DNA of 64,000 bases from Streptomyces sp. NRRL S-37. Its GTDB lineage: Bacteria; Actinomycetota; Actinomycetes; Streptomycetales; Streptomycetaceae. Shown piece by piece: positions 52,734 to 61,510 of the stretch. How positions within the stretch are numbered: the stretch's first letter is position 1; each line of letters begins with the position of its first letter. The notes below the pieces were generated by a model that was not told where the DNA came from, made no database searches, and worked only from the letters and a program-made list of their open reading frames with translations. The position numbers were made by a program, and so were the translations under genes. Where the stretch lies: NCBI RefSeq assembly GCF_000721605.1, contig NZ_JOIZ01000022.1, positions 56,828 to 120,827 on the forward strand, written 5' to 3'.

Positions 52734-52811
52734 GGGGCTCCTCGGGAGAGGGTGGGGACGGGGATCTTCGGGGAAGGGGGAACGAGGTGGGGACGGAGGC
52801 CTGCGGGCCGG

Positions 52812-53837
52812 TCAGCGGCCCTGGCGCCTGAGCAGCGCGTCCAGGCGCGGGTACACGGCGCGGGCGTTGTGCTCCTGGATCGCGGCGAGGTCGGCGGCGG
52901 GCAGCGCGGCCGCCTCGGCGTAGCGGCGGGTGTCGTCGAAGTGGTGGCCGCTGCACGGGTCGACGTCGCGGACGGCGCCGATCATCTCCGAGGCGAAGAG
53001 GATGTTCCTGGCCGGTACGACGTCGAACAGCAGGTCCGCACCCGGCTGGTGGTACACGCAGGTGTCGAAGAAGACGTTCCCCAGGACGTGTTCCTCCAGC
53101 GGCGGCTTGCCGAGCGCCATCGCCAGGCCCCGGAACCGGCCCCAGTGGTAGGGCACCGCGCCGCCGCCGTGCGGGATGACCAGGCGCAGGTCCGGGAAGT
53201 CGGCGAACAGATCACCCTGGACGAGCTGCATGAACGCCGTGGTGTCGGCGTTGAGGTAGTGCGCGCCGGTGGTGTGGAAGGCGGGGTTCACACTGGTGCT
53301 GACGTGGATCATCGCCGGGATGCCGTACTCGACCATCTTCTCGTAGACGGGGTACCAGGAGCGGTCGGTGAGCGGCGGGGCGGTCCAGTGGCCGCCGGAC
53401 GGGTCGGGGTTCAGGTTCAGGGCGACGGCGCCGTACTCCTCCACGCAGCGGACCAGCTCGGGGACGCAGGTGGCGGGGTCGACGCCGGGTGACTGCGGGA
53501 GCATCGCGGCGGGCGCGAAGCGCTCCGGGTACAGCAGGCTCACGCGGTGGCAGAGCTCGTTGCAGATCGCGGCCCACTCGGCGGAGGTCCGGAAGTCCCC
53601 GACGTGGTGCGCCATGAAGGAGGCGCGCGGCGAGAAGACCGTCAGGTCGATGCCGCGTTCGTCCATCAGCCGCAGCTGGTTCGCCTCGATGGTCTCGCGC
53701 AGCTCGTCGTCACTGATCCGCAGGTCCGCGCGGGACGGGGCCAGGGCGGGATCGGCGAGCCCGGCGATCTGCCGGTCCCGCCAGGCCGCGAGGGCCGGCG
53801 GGGCGGTCGTGTAGTGGCCGTGGCAGTCGATGATCAT
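52812..53837 (-). CDS. Amidohydrolase, 4-oxalomesaconate hydratase (LigJ)-like
   Basis: A 341-residue amidohydrolase with MIIDCHGHYTTAPPAL (metal-binding HxH-type first strand), NLNPDPSGGHWTAPPLTDRS, MIHVSTSVNP, and VIPHGGGAVPYHWGRFRGLA, all characteristic of LigJ/OMA hydratases. The enzyme hydrates 4-oxalomesaconate to 4-carboxy-4-hydroxy-2-oxoadipate. It is the first gene of the minus-strand operon LigJ-LigI-MFS (78 bp, then 3 bp gaps) and is divergent from the response regulator gene, 207 bp away. Confidence 0.8.
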   Translation of the reverse strand: MIIDCHGHYTTAPPALAAWRDRQIAGLADPALAPSRADLRISDDELRETIEANQLRLMDERGIDLTVFSPRASFMAHHVGDFRTSAEWAAICNELCHRVSLLYPERFAPAAMLPQSPGVDPATCVPELVRCVEEYGAVALNLNPDPSGGHWTAPPLTDRSWYPVYEKMVEYGIPAMIHVSTSVNPAFHTTGAHYLNADTTAFMQLVQGDLFADFPDLRLVIPHGGGAVPYHWGRFRGLAMALGKPPLEEHVLGNVFFDTCVYHQPGADLLFDVVPARNILFASEMIGAVRDVDPCSGHHFDDTRRYAEAAALPAADLAAIQEHNARAVYPRLDALLRRQGR

Positions 53838-54044
53838 GGCTGGTTCCTCTGCTCCGGTGCGTCGTCCTCGACCGCTGCAGCCTGGCTCCGCCCGCCACGG
53901 CGGAGGAGACGACCGGGCACAGAACTAACCTCCCCTTAACATTCGGGGCCCGGGGCGTCCGGCCGCGCCCCAGGGGCACCGTCGGCCGTGGTCTACATTC
54001 GGAACCGGAGACTCCTCAACGTGGCCGGAAGGAGGCGGGCAGGA

Positions 54045-54716
54045 ATGCAGATCCTGCTGGCCGAGGACGACGACGGGGTGGCCGCGGCCCTCGTCGAGGT
54101 CCTCTACGACCACGGCCACGACACCCGGCGGGTCCGCAACGGCAGGGACGTCCTGACCTACCACCGCAGCGCCGACCTGCTCCTCCTCGACCTCGGCCTG
54201 CCCGACGTCGACGGCCTGGAGGTGCTGCGGGGACTGCGGGCGGTCAGCGACGTCTCCGTACTGATCCTCACGGCGCGTGGCGACGAGCGCTCCGTGGTGC
54301 GCGGCCTGCGGCTCGGCGCCGACGACTACCTGGTCAAGCCGGTACGGCTCACCGAACTGCTCGCCCGGATCGAGGCCGTCACCCGGCGCACCGCGTCCCG
54401 CCCCGCCGCGCCGGCCGCCCCCACCGCGCGCACGGTCCGCGCCGGTGACGTCGAGGTCGACCTCGACGCGCGCCGCGTCCGGGTGGACGGCACGGAGATC
54501 GACCTGACCGCGAAGGAGTTCGACGTCCTCGCCGTCCTGGCCGCACGGGCCGGTACGGCGGTCAGCAGGGAGCAGCTTCTGGACGAGGTGTGGGGCGACG
54601 CCCACCACGCCGTCTCCCGCTCCCTCGACGTCCACCTCACCCAGCTGCGCGCCAAGCTGCGCCGCCCCGGCCTGCTCACCACGATCCGCGGCTTCGGCTA
54701 CCGCTTCGGGGACTGA
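54045..54716 (+). CDS. OmpR-family response regulator
   Basis: A 223-residue two-domain regulator. The receiver domain has the acidic pair in LLAEDDDGVAAAL, the phospho-acceptor Asp in LLLDLGLPDVDGL and Lys in DDYLVKPVRL. The winged helix (about 125-223) has VDGTEIDLTAKEFDVLAVLA and ends TIRGFGYRFGD. ATG 54045 follows a GGAAGGAGG site. It is 11 bp upstream of its histidine kinase gene, and divergent from the LigJ-like gene, which it could control. Confidence 0.92.
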   Translation: MQILLAEDDDGVAAALVEVLYDHGHDTRRVRNGRDVLTYHRSADLLLLDLGLPDVDGLEVLRGLRAVSDVSVLILTARGDERSVVRGLRLGADDYLVKPVRLTELLARIEAVTRRTASRPAAPAAPTARTVRAGDVEVDLDARRVRVDGTEIDLTAKEFDVLAVLAARAGTAVSREQLLDEVWGDAHHAVSRSLDVHLTQLRAKLRRPGLLTTIRGFGYRFGD

Positions 54717-54727
54717 GGGGCCGACGC

Positions 54728-56140
54728 GTGCGTACCCGGGTCCAGGCCGTGCTGCTGGTGTTCGGCATCCTCGTGGTCGCCGCGTTCGCCGTGCCGCTGC
54801 TGCTGTTCACCGCCTCCGACCGCACCCAGCAGCTGGTGCTCGCCCGCAGCTCTGCCCTCGACCGCTTCGCGTCCCTCATGGACCAGGCGGCGGCGACCGG
54901 CGACACCTCCGCGGTCGTCACCGAGGCCCGGCGCTACACCCAGCTCTACGGCGAACCGCTCGTCGTCACCGACGTCCGCCGGGCCCCCGTCGTCCAGACC
55001 GGCGGCATGCGGGCCGCCGACCCGGCCGTCGCCCCGCTGATCGACGCGGCCCTGCGCAACCAGACCGCCCACCCCAAGGGCCCCCTGCGCCCCTGGTCCC
55101 GCGGCCACCGCACGTTCGCCGAACCCGCCGGCACCGGCACGCGGGTCACCGGGGCCGTCGTCATGCGGGCGTCGGTGGAGACCGCCGCGCGGGACATCGC
55201 CCGGCGCTGGGCGGCCGTACTGGCCGGGGCGGCCCTGGTCGCCCTCGCCTGCACGGCCCTCGCGCGGGCCGCCACCCGCTGGGTGGTCAGCCCGCTGCGC
55301 CGGCTCGACCGTGCCGTGGGCCAGCTCGCCGCGGGACTGCCGCCCGAGCAGACCAGCGGCGGCGGACCGCCGGAACTGCGCCAGCTGGCCACCGGCTTCA
55401 ACCGGATGGCGAGCACCGTCACGGCGGCCCTGGAGCAGCAGCGCCGGCTCGTCGCCGACACCTCCCACCAGATGCGCAACCCCATGGCCGCGCTCCGGCT
55501 CCGCGTCGACGCCCTGCGCACCCACCTGCCCGCCTCCGCCGACCGCACGTACAACGGCGTCACCGGTGAGCTCGACCGGCTGGAGAACCTCCTCGACGAC
55601 ATGCTGGCCCTGGCCACCGCGGAACACCGGGCCGGGGAACTGACGGTGACCGACGGCACGGACGCCCGGTGCGACGCCGCCGAGGTCGCGCTGGGCCAGC
55701 ACCGGCGGTGGGAGCCGGTCGCCCGCCGCGCCGGAGCCGGCCTCACCACCGACGCCCCCGCCACCCCGGTCCCGGCCGCCTGCACCGACCACGAACTCGC
55801 CCAGATCACGGACATCCTCCTGGACAACGCCATCAAGTACGCGGGCGGCCCCGGCGCCCGGATCACGCTCACCTGCGGAGTCGAGGGCCCCTTCGCGGTC
55901 CTCACGGTGACGGACGACGGCCCCGGTCTGGACGCGGACGAGCTGGCCCAGGCCACGACCCGGTTCTGGCGCTCGACCCGCCGGACCGGGACGACGGCCG
56001 GTACGGGCCTGGGGCTGGCGATCGCCGAACAGCTCCTGACCGGCCGGGGCGGCAGGCTGGAACTCGGCCCCGCGCGGCCCCGGGGACTGCGGGCCCGCGC
56101 ACTCGTCCCGCGCGCCACCGCCGAGGGCGGTACGTCATGA
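54728..56140 (+). CDS. Sensor histidine kinase
   Basis: A 470-residue membrane kinase started at GTG 54728 (GAGGGG 8 bases upstream). It has an N-terminal helix (VLLVFGILVVAAFAVPLLLF), an extracytoplasmic region of about 120 residues, a second helix (WAAVLAGAALVALACTALAR), a HAMP domain, the H-box ADTSHQMRNPMAALRLR, the N-box DILLDNAIKYAG, and G-boxes VTDDGPGLDADEL and GTGLGLAIAEQL. It overlaps the TAXI gene by 4 nt (ATGA), so the three genes act together. Confidence 0.92.
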   Translation: MRTRVQAVLLVFGILVVAAFAVPLLLFTASDRTQQLVLARSSALDRFASLMDQAAATGDTSAVVTEARRYTQLYGEPLVVTDVRRAPVVQTGGMRAADPAVAPLIDAALRNQTAHPKGPLRPWSRGHRTFAEPAGTGTRVTGAVVMRASVETAARDIARRWAAVLAGAALVALACTALARAATRWVVSPLRRLDRAVGQLAAGLPPEQTSGGGPPELRQLATGFNRMASTVTAALEQQRRLVADTSHQMRNPMAALRLRVDALRTHLPASADRTYNGVTGELDRLENLLDDMLALATAEHRAGELTVTDGTDARCDAAEVALGQHRRWEPVARRAGAGLTTDAPATPVPAACTDHELAQITDILLDNAIKYAGGPGARITLTCGVEGPFAVLTVTDDGPGLDADELAQATTRFWRSTRRTGTTAGTGLGLAIAEQLLTGRGGRLELGPARPRGLRARALVPRATAEGGTS

Positions 56141-57129
56141 CCCCGTTCCCCGGCCGCCGTACCGTGCTGCGCGCGGCCGCCGGATCGGCGGCCGGTGTCG
56201 CCCTCGGGGGCGTGCTCGCCGGTGACGCCTCACGGCAGGGCCCCGGACCGGGCGGCGTCCTGCGTCTGGCGACCGGTGAGCCCACGGCCTTCTACGCGGC
56301 CTTCGGCCGGCTCCTCGCCGCCGAGATCGAACGGGCACACCCCCGGCTGAGCTGCCGTATCCGCACCACGGCGGGCAGCATCGCCAACATCGAGCTGCTC
56401 CGCGACGGCCGCGCCGACCTCGCGCTCGTCCTCACCGACACCGCGCGCGCCGCCCGGGACGGCAGCCTCTTCGAACGCCCGGTGCCCCTGCGCGCGCTCG
56501 GCAGGCTCTACGAGACCTACCTCCAGTTCGCCGTCCGCGCCGACTCACCCGTGCGCAGCGTGTCCGGCCTGACCGGACACAAGGTGTCGCTCGGCGCCCT
56601 CGGATCGGGCGCGGCCCTCCTCGGCGAACGCGTCCTCGACGCCGCGGGACTGTCGCCCGGCACCGACGTCCCCGTGCTCCATCTGCGGCTGGCCGAGGCG
56701 GCCGACGCCGTACGGACCGGCGCCGTCGAGGGCCTGCTCGTGGCGGGCGGCGTACCGCTGCCCACTCTCACCGGCCTCGACGCCGACCCCGGCCTGCGGT
56801 TCCTGCCGCTGGCCGGACTGCTGCCCCGGCTCGGCGGCCACGACGGACTGGCCGGCTCGGGCCTGGAGGAGGTGCCGTTCCCGCAGGGCGCCTACCGCGG
56901 CGCGGGCGGCGTCGCCACCATCGGCGTGTCCAACCTGCTGGTGTGCCGCCCCGGTCTGGCCCCCGCCGTCGCCGACGCGGTCACCCGCCTCCTCGTCCTG
57001 CGCGCGAGCGCCCTCGTCCCCGCCCACGCGGTCGGTGCCCAGTTCCTCGACGTCCGCACCCTCATCGGCACCGGCAGCGTCCCCCTGCACCCCGGCGCGG
57101 TCTCGGCATACCGCTCGCTGCACGGCTGA
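56137..57129 (+). CDS. TAXI-family solute-binding protein with a Tat-like signal, coupled to a two-component system
   Basis: A 330-residue TAXI/NMT1-type binding protein. The N-terminus GRRTVLRAAAGSAAGVALGG has a twin-arginine-type motif and hydrophobic core. The mature domain shows LATGEPTAFYAAFGRLLAAE, the AGSIANIELLRDGRADLALV motif typical of the family, and a SGLTGHKVSLGALGSGAALL lobe. TAXI proteins normally feed TRAP transporters, but no permease is present here. ATGA overlap with the kinase gene suggests it serves as a ligand receptor for signalling. Confidence 0.85.
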   Translation: MTPFPGRRTVLRAAAGSAAGVALGGVLAGDASRQGPGPGGVLRLATGEPTAFYAAFGRLLAAEIERAHPRLSCRIRTTAGSIANIELLRDGRADLALVLTDTARAARDGSLFERPVPLRALGRLYETYLQFAVRADSPVRSVSGLTGHKVSLGALGSGAALLGERVLDAAGLSPGTDVPVLHLRLAEAADAVRTGAVEGLLVAGGVPLPTLTGLDADPGLRFLPLAGLLPRLGGHDGLAGSGLEEVPFPQGAYRGAGGVATIGVSNLLVCRPGLAPAVADAVTRLLVLRASALVPAHAVGAQFLDVRTLIGTGSVPLHPGAVSAYRSLHG

Positions 57130-57189
57130 GCGCGCCCATGCCGACGGCCCCGTCACCGGTCCGGCCCGTACCGCGGACGCGGGGTGGCG

Positions 57190-58122
57190 TCACGGGTGCC
57201 GCGTCCGTTCCGGTGAGGGAGGCCCGAACCCGAGGAGGCCGAGCATCGCCCGGGTGGCCGGGCCGGGGTTGAAGCGGTTCCACACCAGGTACTCGACGCG
57301 GCGCGGTCCGTCGGCCACCGGGACCAGCGCCAGCCCGGGGGTGTCGGCGGCCCGCGGCCGGATGAACGCCGACGGCAGGAGCGCGATGCCGAGCCCGCGC
57401 CCGATCAGCCGGGTGATCAGCTCCACGACACCGGCCTCGTACGCGACCTGGCGGACCAGGCCCGCGGCGGCGAACGCCTGATCGGACTGGGCCCGGGCGG
57501 GCGTCCCGCTCACGAAGTCCACGAACGTCTCGTCGGCGATCTCCCGCAGCGTGACCCCGGAAACGCCCGCCAGCCGGTGTCCGGCCGGCACCACCAGCAC
57601 ATGCTCGTCACGAGCGAGAACGACGCACTCCACACCGGAAGGCCGTTCGCTCTCCGGCATGCCGAGGAAGGCGATGTCCAGGTCGCCGTCCCGGACCGCC
57701 GCCGCCAGGTCGTCACTGCGTCCGGACCGGAGGGCGACATGGACGTCCGGGTGCCGGGCGCGGTACCGCTGCAACAGCTCCGGTACGTCCACGGCGGCCG
57801 TGGTCACGATCACGCCGACGGCGAGCCGGCCGCGTACCAGGCCGGCCGCGGCGGCGGCGTCGGCGGCGGCGCGGTCGGCGGCGGCCAGGCACTCGCGTGC
57901 GCCGGCGACGAACGCCGCTCCCGCGGGGGTCAGTTCGACGCGGCGGCTGGACCGGGCGAACAGCTTCACCCCGAGTTCCCGTTCCAGACCGGCGATCCGG
58001 TGACTGAGCGACGACTGCACCACGAAGCAGCGCTCGGCGGCGCGGGTGAAGTTACGGGTTTCGGCCACGGCGACGACGTAGCGCATCTGCTGGAGATCCA
58101 CACCGTCATCGTTCTGGTTCAT
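57190..58122 (-). CDS. LysR-family transcriptional regulator
   Basis: A 310-residue LysR protein: HTH at about 11-70 (LQQMRYVVAVAETRNFTRAA, SLSHRIAGLERELGVKLFAR) and a LysR substrate-binding domain (GRLAVGVIVTTAAVDVPELL, LGIALLPSAFI). ATG 58122 is preferred; an in-frame ATG at 58140 would add six residues. It is divergent from the EamA exporter gene, 59 bp away, a standard LysR-target layout. Confidence 0.92.
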   Translation of the reverse strand: MNQNDDGVDLQQMRYVVAVAETRNFTRAAERCFVVQSSLSHRIAGLERELGVKLFARSSRRVELTPAGAAFVAGARECLAAADRAAADAAAAAGLVRGRLAVGVIVTTAAVDVPELLQRYRARHPDVHVALRSGRSDDLAAAVRDGDLDIAFLGMPESERPSGVECVVLARDEHVLVVPAGHRLAGVSGVTLREIADETFVDFVSGTPARAQSDQAFAAAGLVRQVAYEAGVVELITRLIGRGLGIALLPSAFIRPRAADTPGLALVPVADGPRRVEYLVWNRFNPGPATRAMLGLLGFGPPSPERTRHP

Positions 58123-58181
58123 GGCTGCGATGACAAGCATGTGTTGGACTCATGGCAGGGCCCGTCCCGAGACTTCCTCAC

Positions 58182-59162
58182 ATGGACACCTCGACCGAGC
58201 GGACACCGGGACCACCGCGCCACGGAGGGCGGGCGGCCACCGTCGCACTGACCGCACTCGCCCCCGCGTCCTGGGGCACCACGTACGTCGTCACCACGGA
58301 ACTGCTCCCGCCCGGACACCCGCTGTTCGCCGGGATGCTGCGCGCCCTGCCCGGCGGGCTGCTCGCGCTGGCGATCACCCGCGTGCTCCCGCGCGGGGAC
58401 TGGTGGTGGAAGGCCACCGTCCTGGGCGCGCTCAACATCGGTGCCCTGTACCCCCTCTTGTTCGTGGCGGCCGAGCGGCTCCCCGGCGGTGTCGCCGCCA
58501 CCCTCGGCGCCACCCAGCCACTGCTGGTCGCCGGGCTGGCCGTCGCGCTGCTCCACGACCGGCCGACGGCCTGGCGGCTGACCTGGGGCGTGCTCGGTGC
58601 GGTCGGCGTCGGACTCGTCGTCCTGGGGCCGCAGGCCCGGCTGGACGCCGTCGGGGTCGCCGCCGGCCTCGGCGGTACGGCCGCCATGGCCGCCGGAATC
58701 GTCCTCACCAAGCGATGGGGCCTTCCCGCGGGTGCCGGTCCGCTGACCCTGACCGGCTGGCAGCTGACGGCGGGCGGCCTGCTCCTGCTCCCGCTCGTCC
58801 TCACGGCCGAGGGGGCGCCGCCGCACATCGACGCCGGAGCCGCCGCCGGGTACCTGTGGCTCGGCAGCGTGGGCGGACTGATCGCGTCCACGTTGTGGTT
58901 CCGCGGGATCGGGAAGCTGCCGGTCGGAGCGTCCGCACCGCTGGTCCTGCTGTCCCCGATGGTCGCGGCCGTCATCGGCGTCGCGCTGGGTGAGTCGTGG
59001 AGCCTGCCGCAGACCTGCGGTTTCGCCCTCGCTCTCGCCGCGTTGCTCGCGGCACAGCTCGATCCGGCACGCGGCGGTCCGGCGGAGGCCCGGACCCGAG
59101 AGGACCGGACGCACGACGACCGAACGCACGACGACCGCATACGAGAAGGACGGACCCGATGA
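58182..59162 (+). CDS. EamA (DMT superfamily) exporter
   Basis: A 326-residue protein with ten predicted helices in two EamA repeats (ALAPASWGTTYVVTTELLPP at the start; TGWQLTAGGLLLLPLVLTAE near the middle). It has a charged, repetitive C-terminal tail containing the DDRTHDDRI run. Such transporters export amino acids, purines or drugs; the substrate is not set. It overlaps the next gene by 4 nt (ATGA) and is divergent from a LysR regulator that probably controls it. Confidence 0.9.
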   Translation: MDTSTERTPGPPRHGGRAATVALTALAPASWGTTYVVTTELLPPGHPLFAGMLRALPGGLLALAITRVLPRGDWWWKATVLGALNIGALYPLLFVAAERLPGGVAATLGATQPLLVAGLAVALLHDRPTAWRLTWGVLGAVGVGLVVLGPQARLDAVGVAAGLGGTAAMAAGIVLTKRWGLPAGAGPLTLTGWQLTAGGLLLLPLVLTAEGAPPHIDAGAAAGYLWLGSVGGLIASTLWFRGIGKLPVGASAPLVLLSPMVAAVIGVALGESWSLPQTCGFALALAALLAAQLDPARGGPAEARTREDRTHDDRTHDDRIREGRTR

Positions 59163-59866
59163 GGACAGGCATGACGATCGCCGTACTGGGCGCCACCGGG
59201 ATGGTCGGCAGCCGGGTGGTCGACGAGGCGAGCGCACGCGGACACCGGGTGCTCGCCCTCTCCCGGAAACCCGGGAGTGAGCACCCGGAGGGCCCGAGGA
59301 GGCCGCAGGACCCGGACGTGACGCCGGTCGCGGTCGGCGCGGACGACGCGCACGCCCTGCGCGAGGCGCTCATGGGCTCCGCCTCCCACGGCGCCGCGGA
59401 CGCCGTCGTGCTGACCGTGCGGACCGTGCCGGTCGACGAGGGGTTCCTGGCCGGCGCGACCCGTACGGTGCTGGACGTGGCCGCACGGCTCGGGATCCGC
59501 GTCCTCGTGGTCGGCGGAGCCGGCGCGTTGCGCAGCCCCGGCGACCGCGGTCTGCTGGTCGCCGACGACCCGGCATACGTGCCCGCCGAGATCAGGGCCG
59601 TCGCCGCCGCCGGAGTCGCCCAGCTGCGGACCTGCCGGTCCCATGCCGGTGCCGATTACGTCTACCTGAGTCCACCGGCCCTGCTCGAGCCCGGCGAACG
59701 GACCGGCCGTTACCGGCGCGGCACCGACACCTTGCTCGTCGACGCCGACGGCCGGTCCCGGATCAGCGCCGAGGACCTGGCCGTCGCCGTGGTCGACGAA
59801 CTGGAGAACCCCGGCCCCGACCGCCACATCACGGTCGCCCACCACGGCGGACATCCGCCGGCGTGA
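59159..59866 (+). CDS. NAD(P)H-binding short-chain-like oxidoreductase
   Basis: A 235-residue atypical SDR of the NmrA/SDR_a5 type. The Rossmann motif GATGMVGSRVVDEASARGHR lies at the N-terminus and VVLTVRTVPVDEGFL, RVLVVGGAGALR and SAEDLAVAVVDELE follow. Start at ATG 59159 overlaps the transporter stop (ATGA); an in-frame ATG at 59171 is the other option. No catalytic Tyr-Lys pair is clear, so it may sense NADP or have a narrow substrate. Confidence 0.85.
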   Translation: MRTGMTIAVLGATGMVGSRVVDEASARGHRVLALSRKPGSEHPEGPRRPQDPDVTPVAVGADDAHALREALMGSASHGAADAVVLTVRTVPVDEGFLAGATRTVLDVAARLGIRVLVVGGAGALRSPGDRGLLVADDPAYVPAEIRAVAAAGVAQLRTCRSHAGADYVYLSPPALLEPGERTGRYRRGTDTLLVDADGRSRISAEDLAVAVVDELENPGPDRHITVAHHGGHPPA

Positions 59867-60031
59867 GTCGGCCGACGGCCGGGCCGCGCCGATCGCGCCA
59901 GGCGGTCACCGGCCCGTACGGACGGGGGCTCGGCCGGTCCCGGACACTCGGACACGGGGACCGCTCCCGCGCGTCGCGTTCCGGCCGTGCGTGCGGGTGA
60001 GGGCCCGTCGATACCGGCGGGCCCGTTCACC

Positions 60032-60370
60032 TCAGGTTCCGGCCGGGGGAGTGGGCGATCCGCCGGCACGCCGGTATTCGGCGTTGATGCGCTGGGCTTC
60101 CTCGAGCTGGTCCTCGAGGATGATGATCCGGCATGCGGCCTCGATCGGGGTGCCCTGGTCGACGAGTTCACGCGCGCGTGCCGCGATACGCAGCTGGTAG
60201 CGGGAGTAGCGGCGGTGCCCGCCCCCGGAGCGCAGTGGTGTGATCAGTCGTGCTTCACCGATGGCGCGGAGAAAGCCGGGAGTGGTACCGAGCAACTCGG
60301 CGGCCCGGCCCATCGTGTAGGCGGGGTAGTCGTCGTCGTCGAGACGGCCTAGCGACTCGTCTGCTGTCAT
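60032..60370 (-). CDS. MerR-family HTH regulator
   Basis: A 112-residue protein: acidic N-terminus (TADESLGRLDDDDYPAYTMG), a MerR winged helix (about 18-85, AAELLGTTPGFLRAIGEARL, PLRSGGGHRRYSRYQ), and a short coiled coil (AACRIIILEDQLEEAQRINA). It has no effector domain, like many short Streptomyces MerR proteins. ATG 60370 has GAGAGGTGAG just upstream. A perfect 32-nt palindrome lies in its leader. Confidence 0.88.
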   Translation of the reverse strand: MTADESLGRLDDDDYPAYTMGRAAELLGTTPGFLRAIGEARLITPLRSGGGHRRYSRYQLRIAARARELVDQGTPIEAACRIIILEDQLEEAQRINAEYRRAGGSPTPPAGT

Positions 60371-60968
60371 CTCACCTCTCTGTGGATCTCTGTGGAACAC
60401 GTGGAGGGGCCCTGGTGCCGTACGGCACCAGGGCCCCGAAGGAACTACAACACCATCTGCCGACCCTAGTACTGCGTCGGCCTTCTGTTTCCGCACGGCC
60501 GTCCGGTACTCCGACGGGGGTGCGGGGATCGCGGATGCGTGACCGGAGACCACCTGCCTATCGATGTCCTGCGGTACCCGGGCTCGCGTCTTCCGCCCGG
60601 GCGATCCTGATGGCGTTCGACTCCTCCGTTCTTTCCTCTTGATCAATCACTTGCAAACGGGGGACTGCGTACTGCTTGTACCGCTGCCCGGCAGTTCGTG
60701 TCTGCCGGGCCCTGATCGATCTCGTCTACGAGAGAAATCGTAACCACGAGAGACGTGAATGTCTACTCCGGCGGACACAGATTTACTGTGCTCGCCGGCG
60801 AGGTGTCCCCTTGGTGCGGTCAGCGCGCGCTGGGGACCGCCCGCAGTACGGGTCCGGCGTACAGGTGAGGCCCGGAGCCGCCCACCGGGGGAGCCGTATG
60901 CGCTCGTCCCGCCCGTCGGTTTCACCACCCGGGCCGCCCGGGCGGACTGGTGCATAGAATCCGATCTC
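60371..60968. other. 598-bp non-coding region between the MerR and GvpU-like genes
   Basis: No gene is supported; the open frames are poor. It contains the MerR leader palindrome (60406-60437, separate entry), two TCTCTGTGGA direct repeats just left of it (60377-60397), and a hairpin CCCGGCAG/CTGCCGGG at 60687-60694 and 60702-60709 with a 7-nt loop. Promoters for both flanking genes must lie here, but none is unambiguous. Confidence 0.4.
60406..60437 (-). promoter_or_regulatory. Perfect 32-nt palindrome in the MerR leader
   Basis: GGGGCCCTGGTGCCGT at 60406-60421 followed directly by its exact complement (60422-60437). In RNA it would form a very stable hairpin 36 nt before the MerR start codon. 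It could be a terminator of an upstream transcript, an attenuator, or a protein site. Confidence 0.5.
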
Positions 60969-61328
60969 ATGCCGAAGCCTGACGAGCTGATCGTTGACAT
61001 CGCCGCCCGTGTGGAGTCCGGGCAGAGCAACCAGATGTCCCTGACCGTGGTCACCGGTGGTGCTGTCATCACCGGCCGCCTGGCCCCCGAAGCCGTGTGG
61101 AGGCGGAGGGTGTCGGAGGTGCTGACCGACTCCGCCCGCCTGGGCGAGTTCTCCGCCGTCTTCGACGCCCCCGCGAAGAGGGAGGGGCCACCCACGCATC
61201 TGCACTTCCATGTCGCCCGGATCCTCCAGGGCACGGTGGGGATCCCGGAGACGGGCGGGATGTACCGCGTCGCGATCGAGGACGTCAGCGCCTGGACCGT
61301 GGGCGACTTCAGCTACTCCGACCACTGA
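60969..61328 (+). CDS. Small protein resembling gas-vesicle accessory protein GvpU
   Basis: A 119-residue soluble protein. MSLTVVTGGAVITGRLAPEA, followed by HFHVARILQGTVGIPETGGM and RVAIEDVSAWTVGDFSYSD, follows the strand pattern of GvpU-like proteins (a beta-rich protein involved in clustering of gas vesicles). The identity is by pattern only. No other gas-vesicle genes are in the window. A perfect palindromic terminator follows. Confidence 0.45.
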   Translation: MPKPDELIVDIAARVESGQSNQMSLTVVTGGAVITGRLAPEAVWRRRVSEVLTDSARLGEFSAVFDAPAKREGPPTHLHFHVARILQGTVGIPETGGMYRVAIEDVSAWTVGDFSYSDH

Positions 61329-61361
61329 CCCGTCGCCATGCCGGGAGCGGCGTGGCACGCG

Positions 61362-61401
61362 GTGAGGGCCCCTACCGGCACGTGCCGGTAGGGGCCCTCA
61401 C
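61362..61401 (+). terminator. Perfect 40-nt palindromic terminator
   Basis: Left half GTGAGGGCCCCTACCGGCAC (61362-61381) and its exact complement (61382-61401), centred on CACGTG, 33 nt after the preceding stop and followed by TGTTCTTGTT. This is a strong intrinsic terminator. Confidence 0.85.
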
Positions 61402-61510
61402 TGTTCTTGTTCGGCTAGTGCCCGTCCCGTCGGTCGGGCGGACAGGGGGACGGCAGATGAAGCCGAGCCCGCAGCAGCGCGCATCGCACGCTCTGCCTCG
61501 GCCCTCGTGG

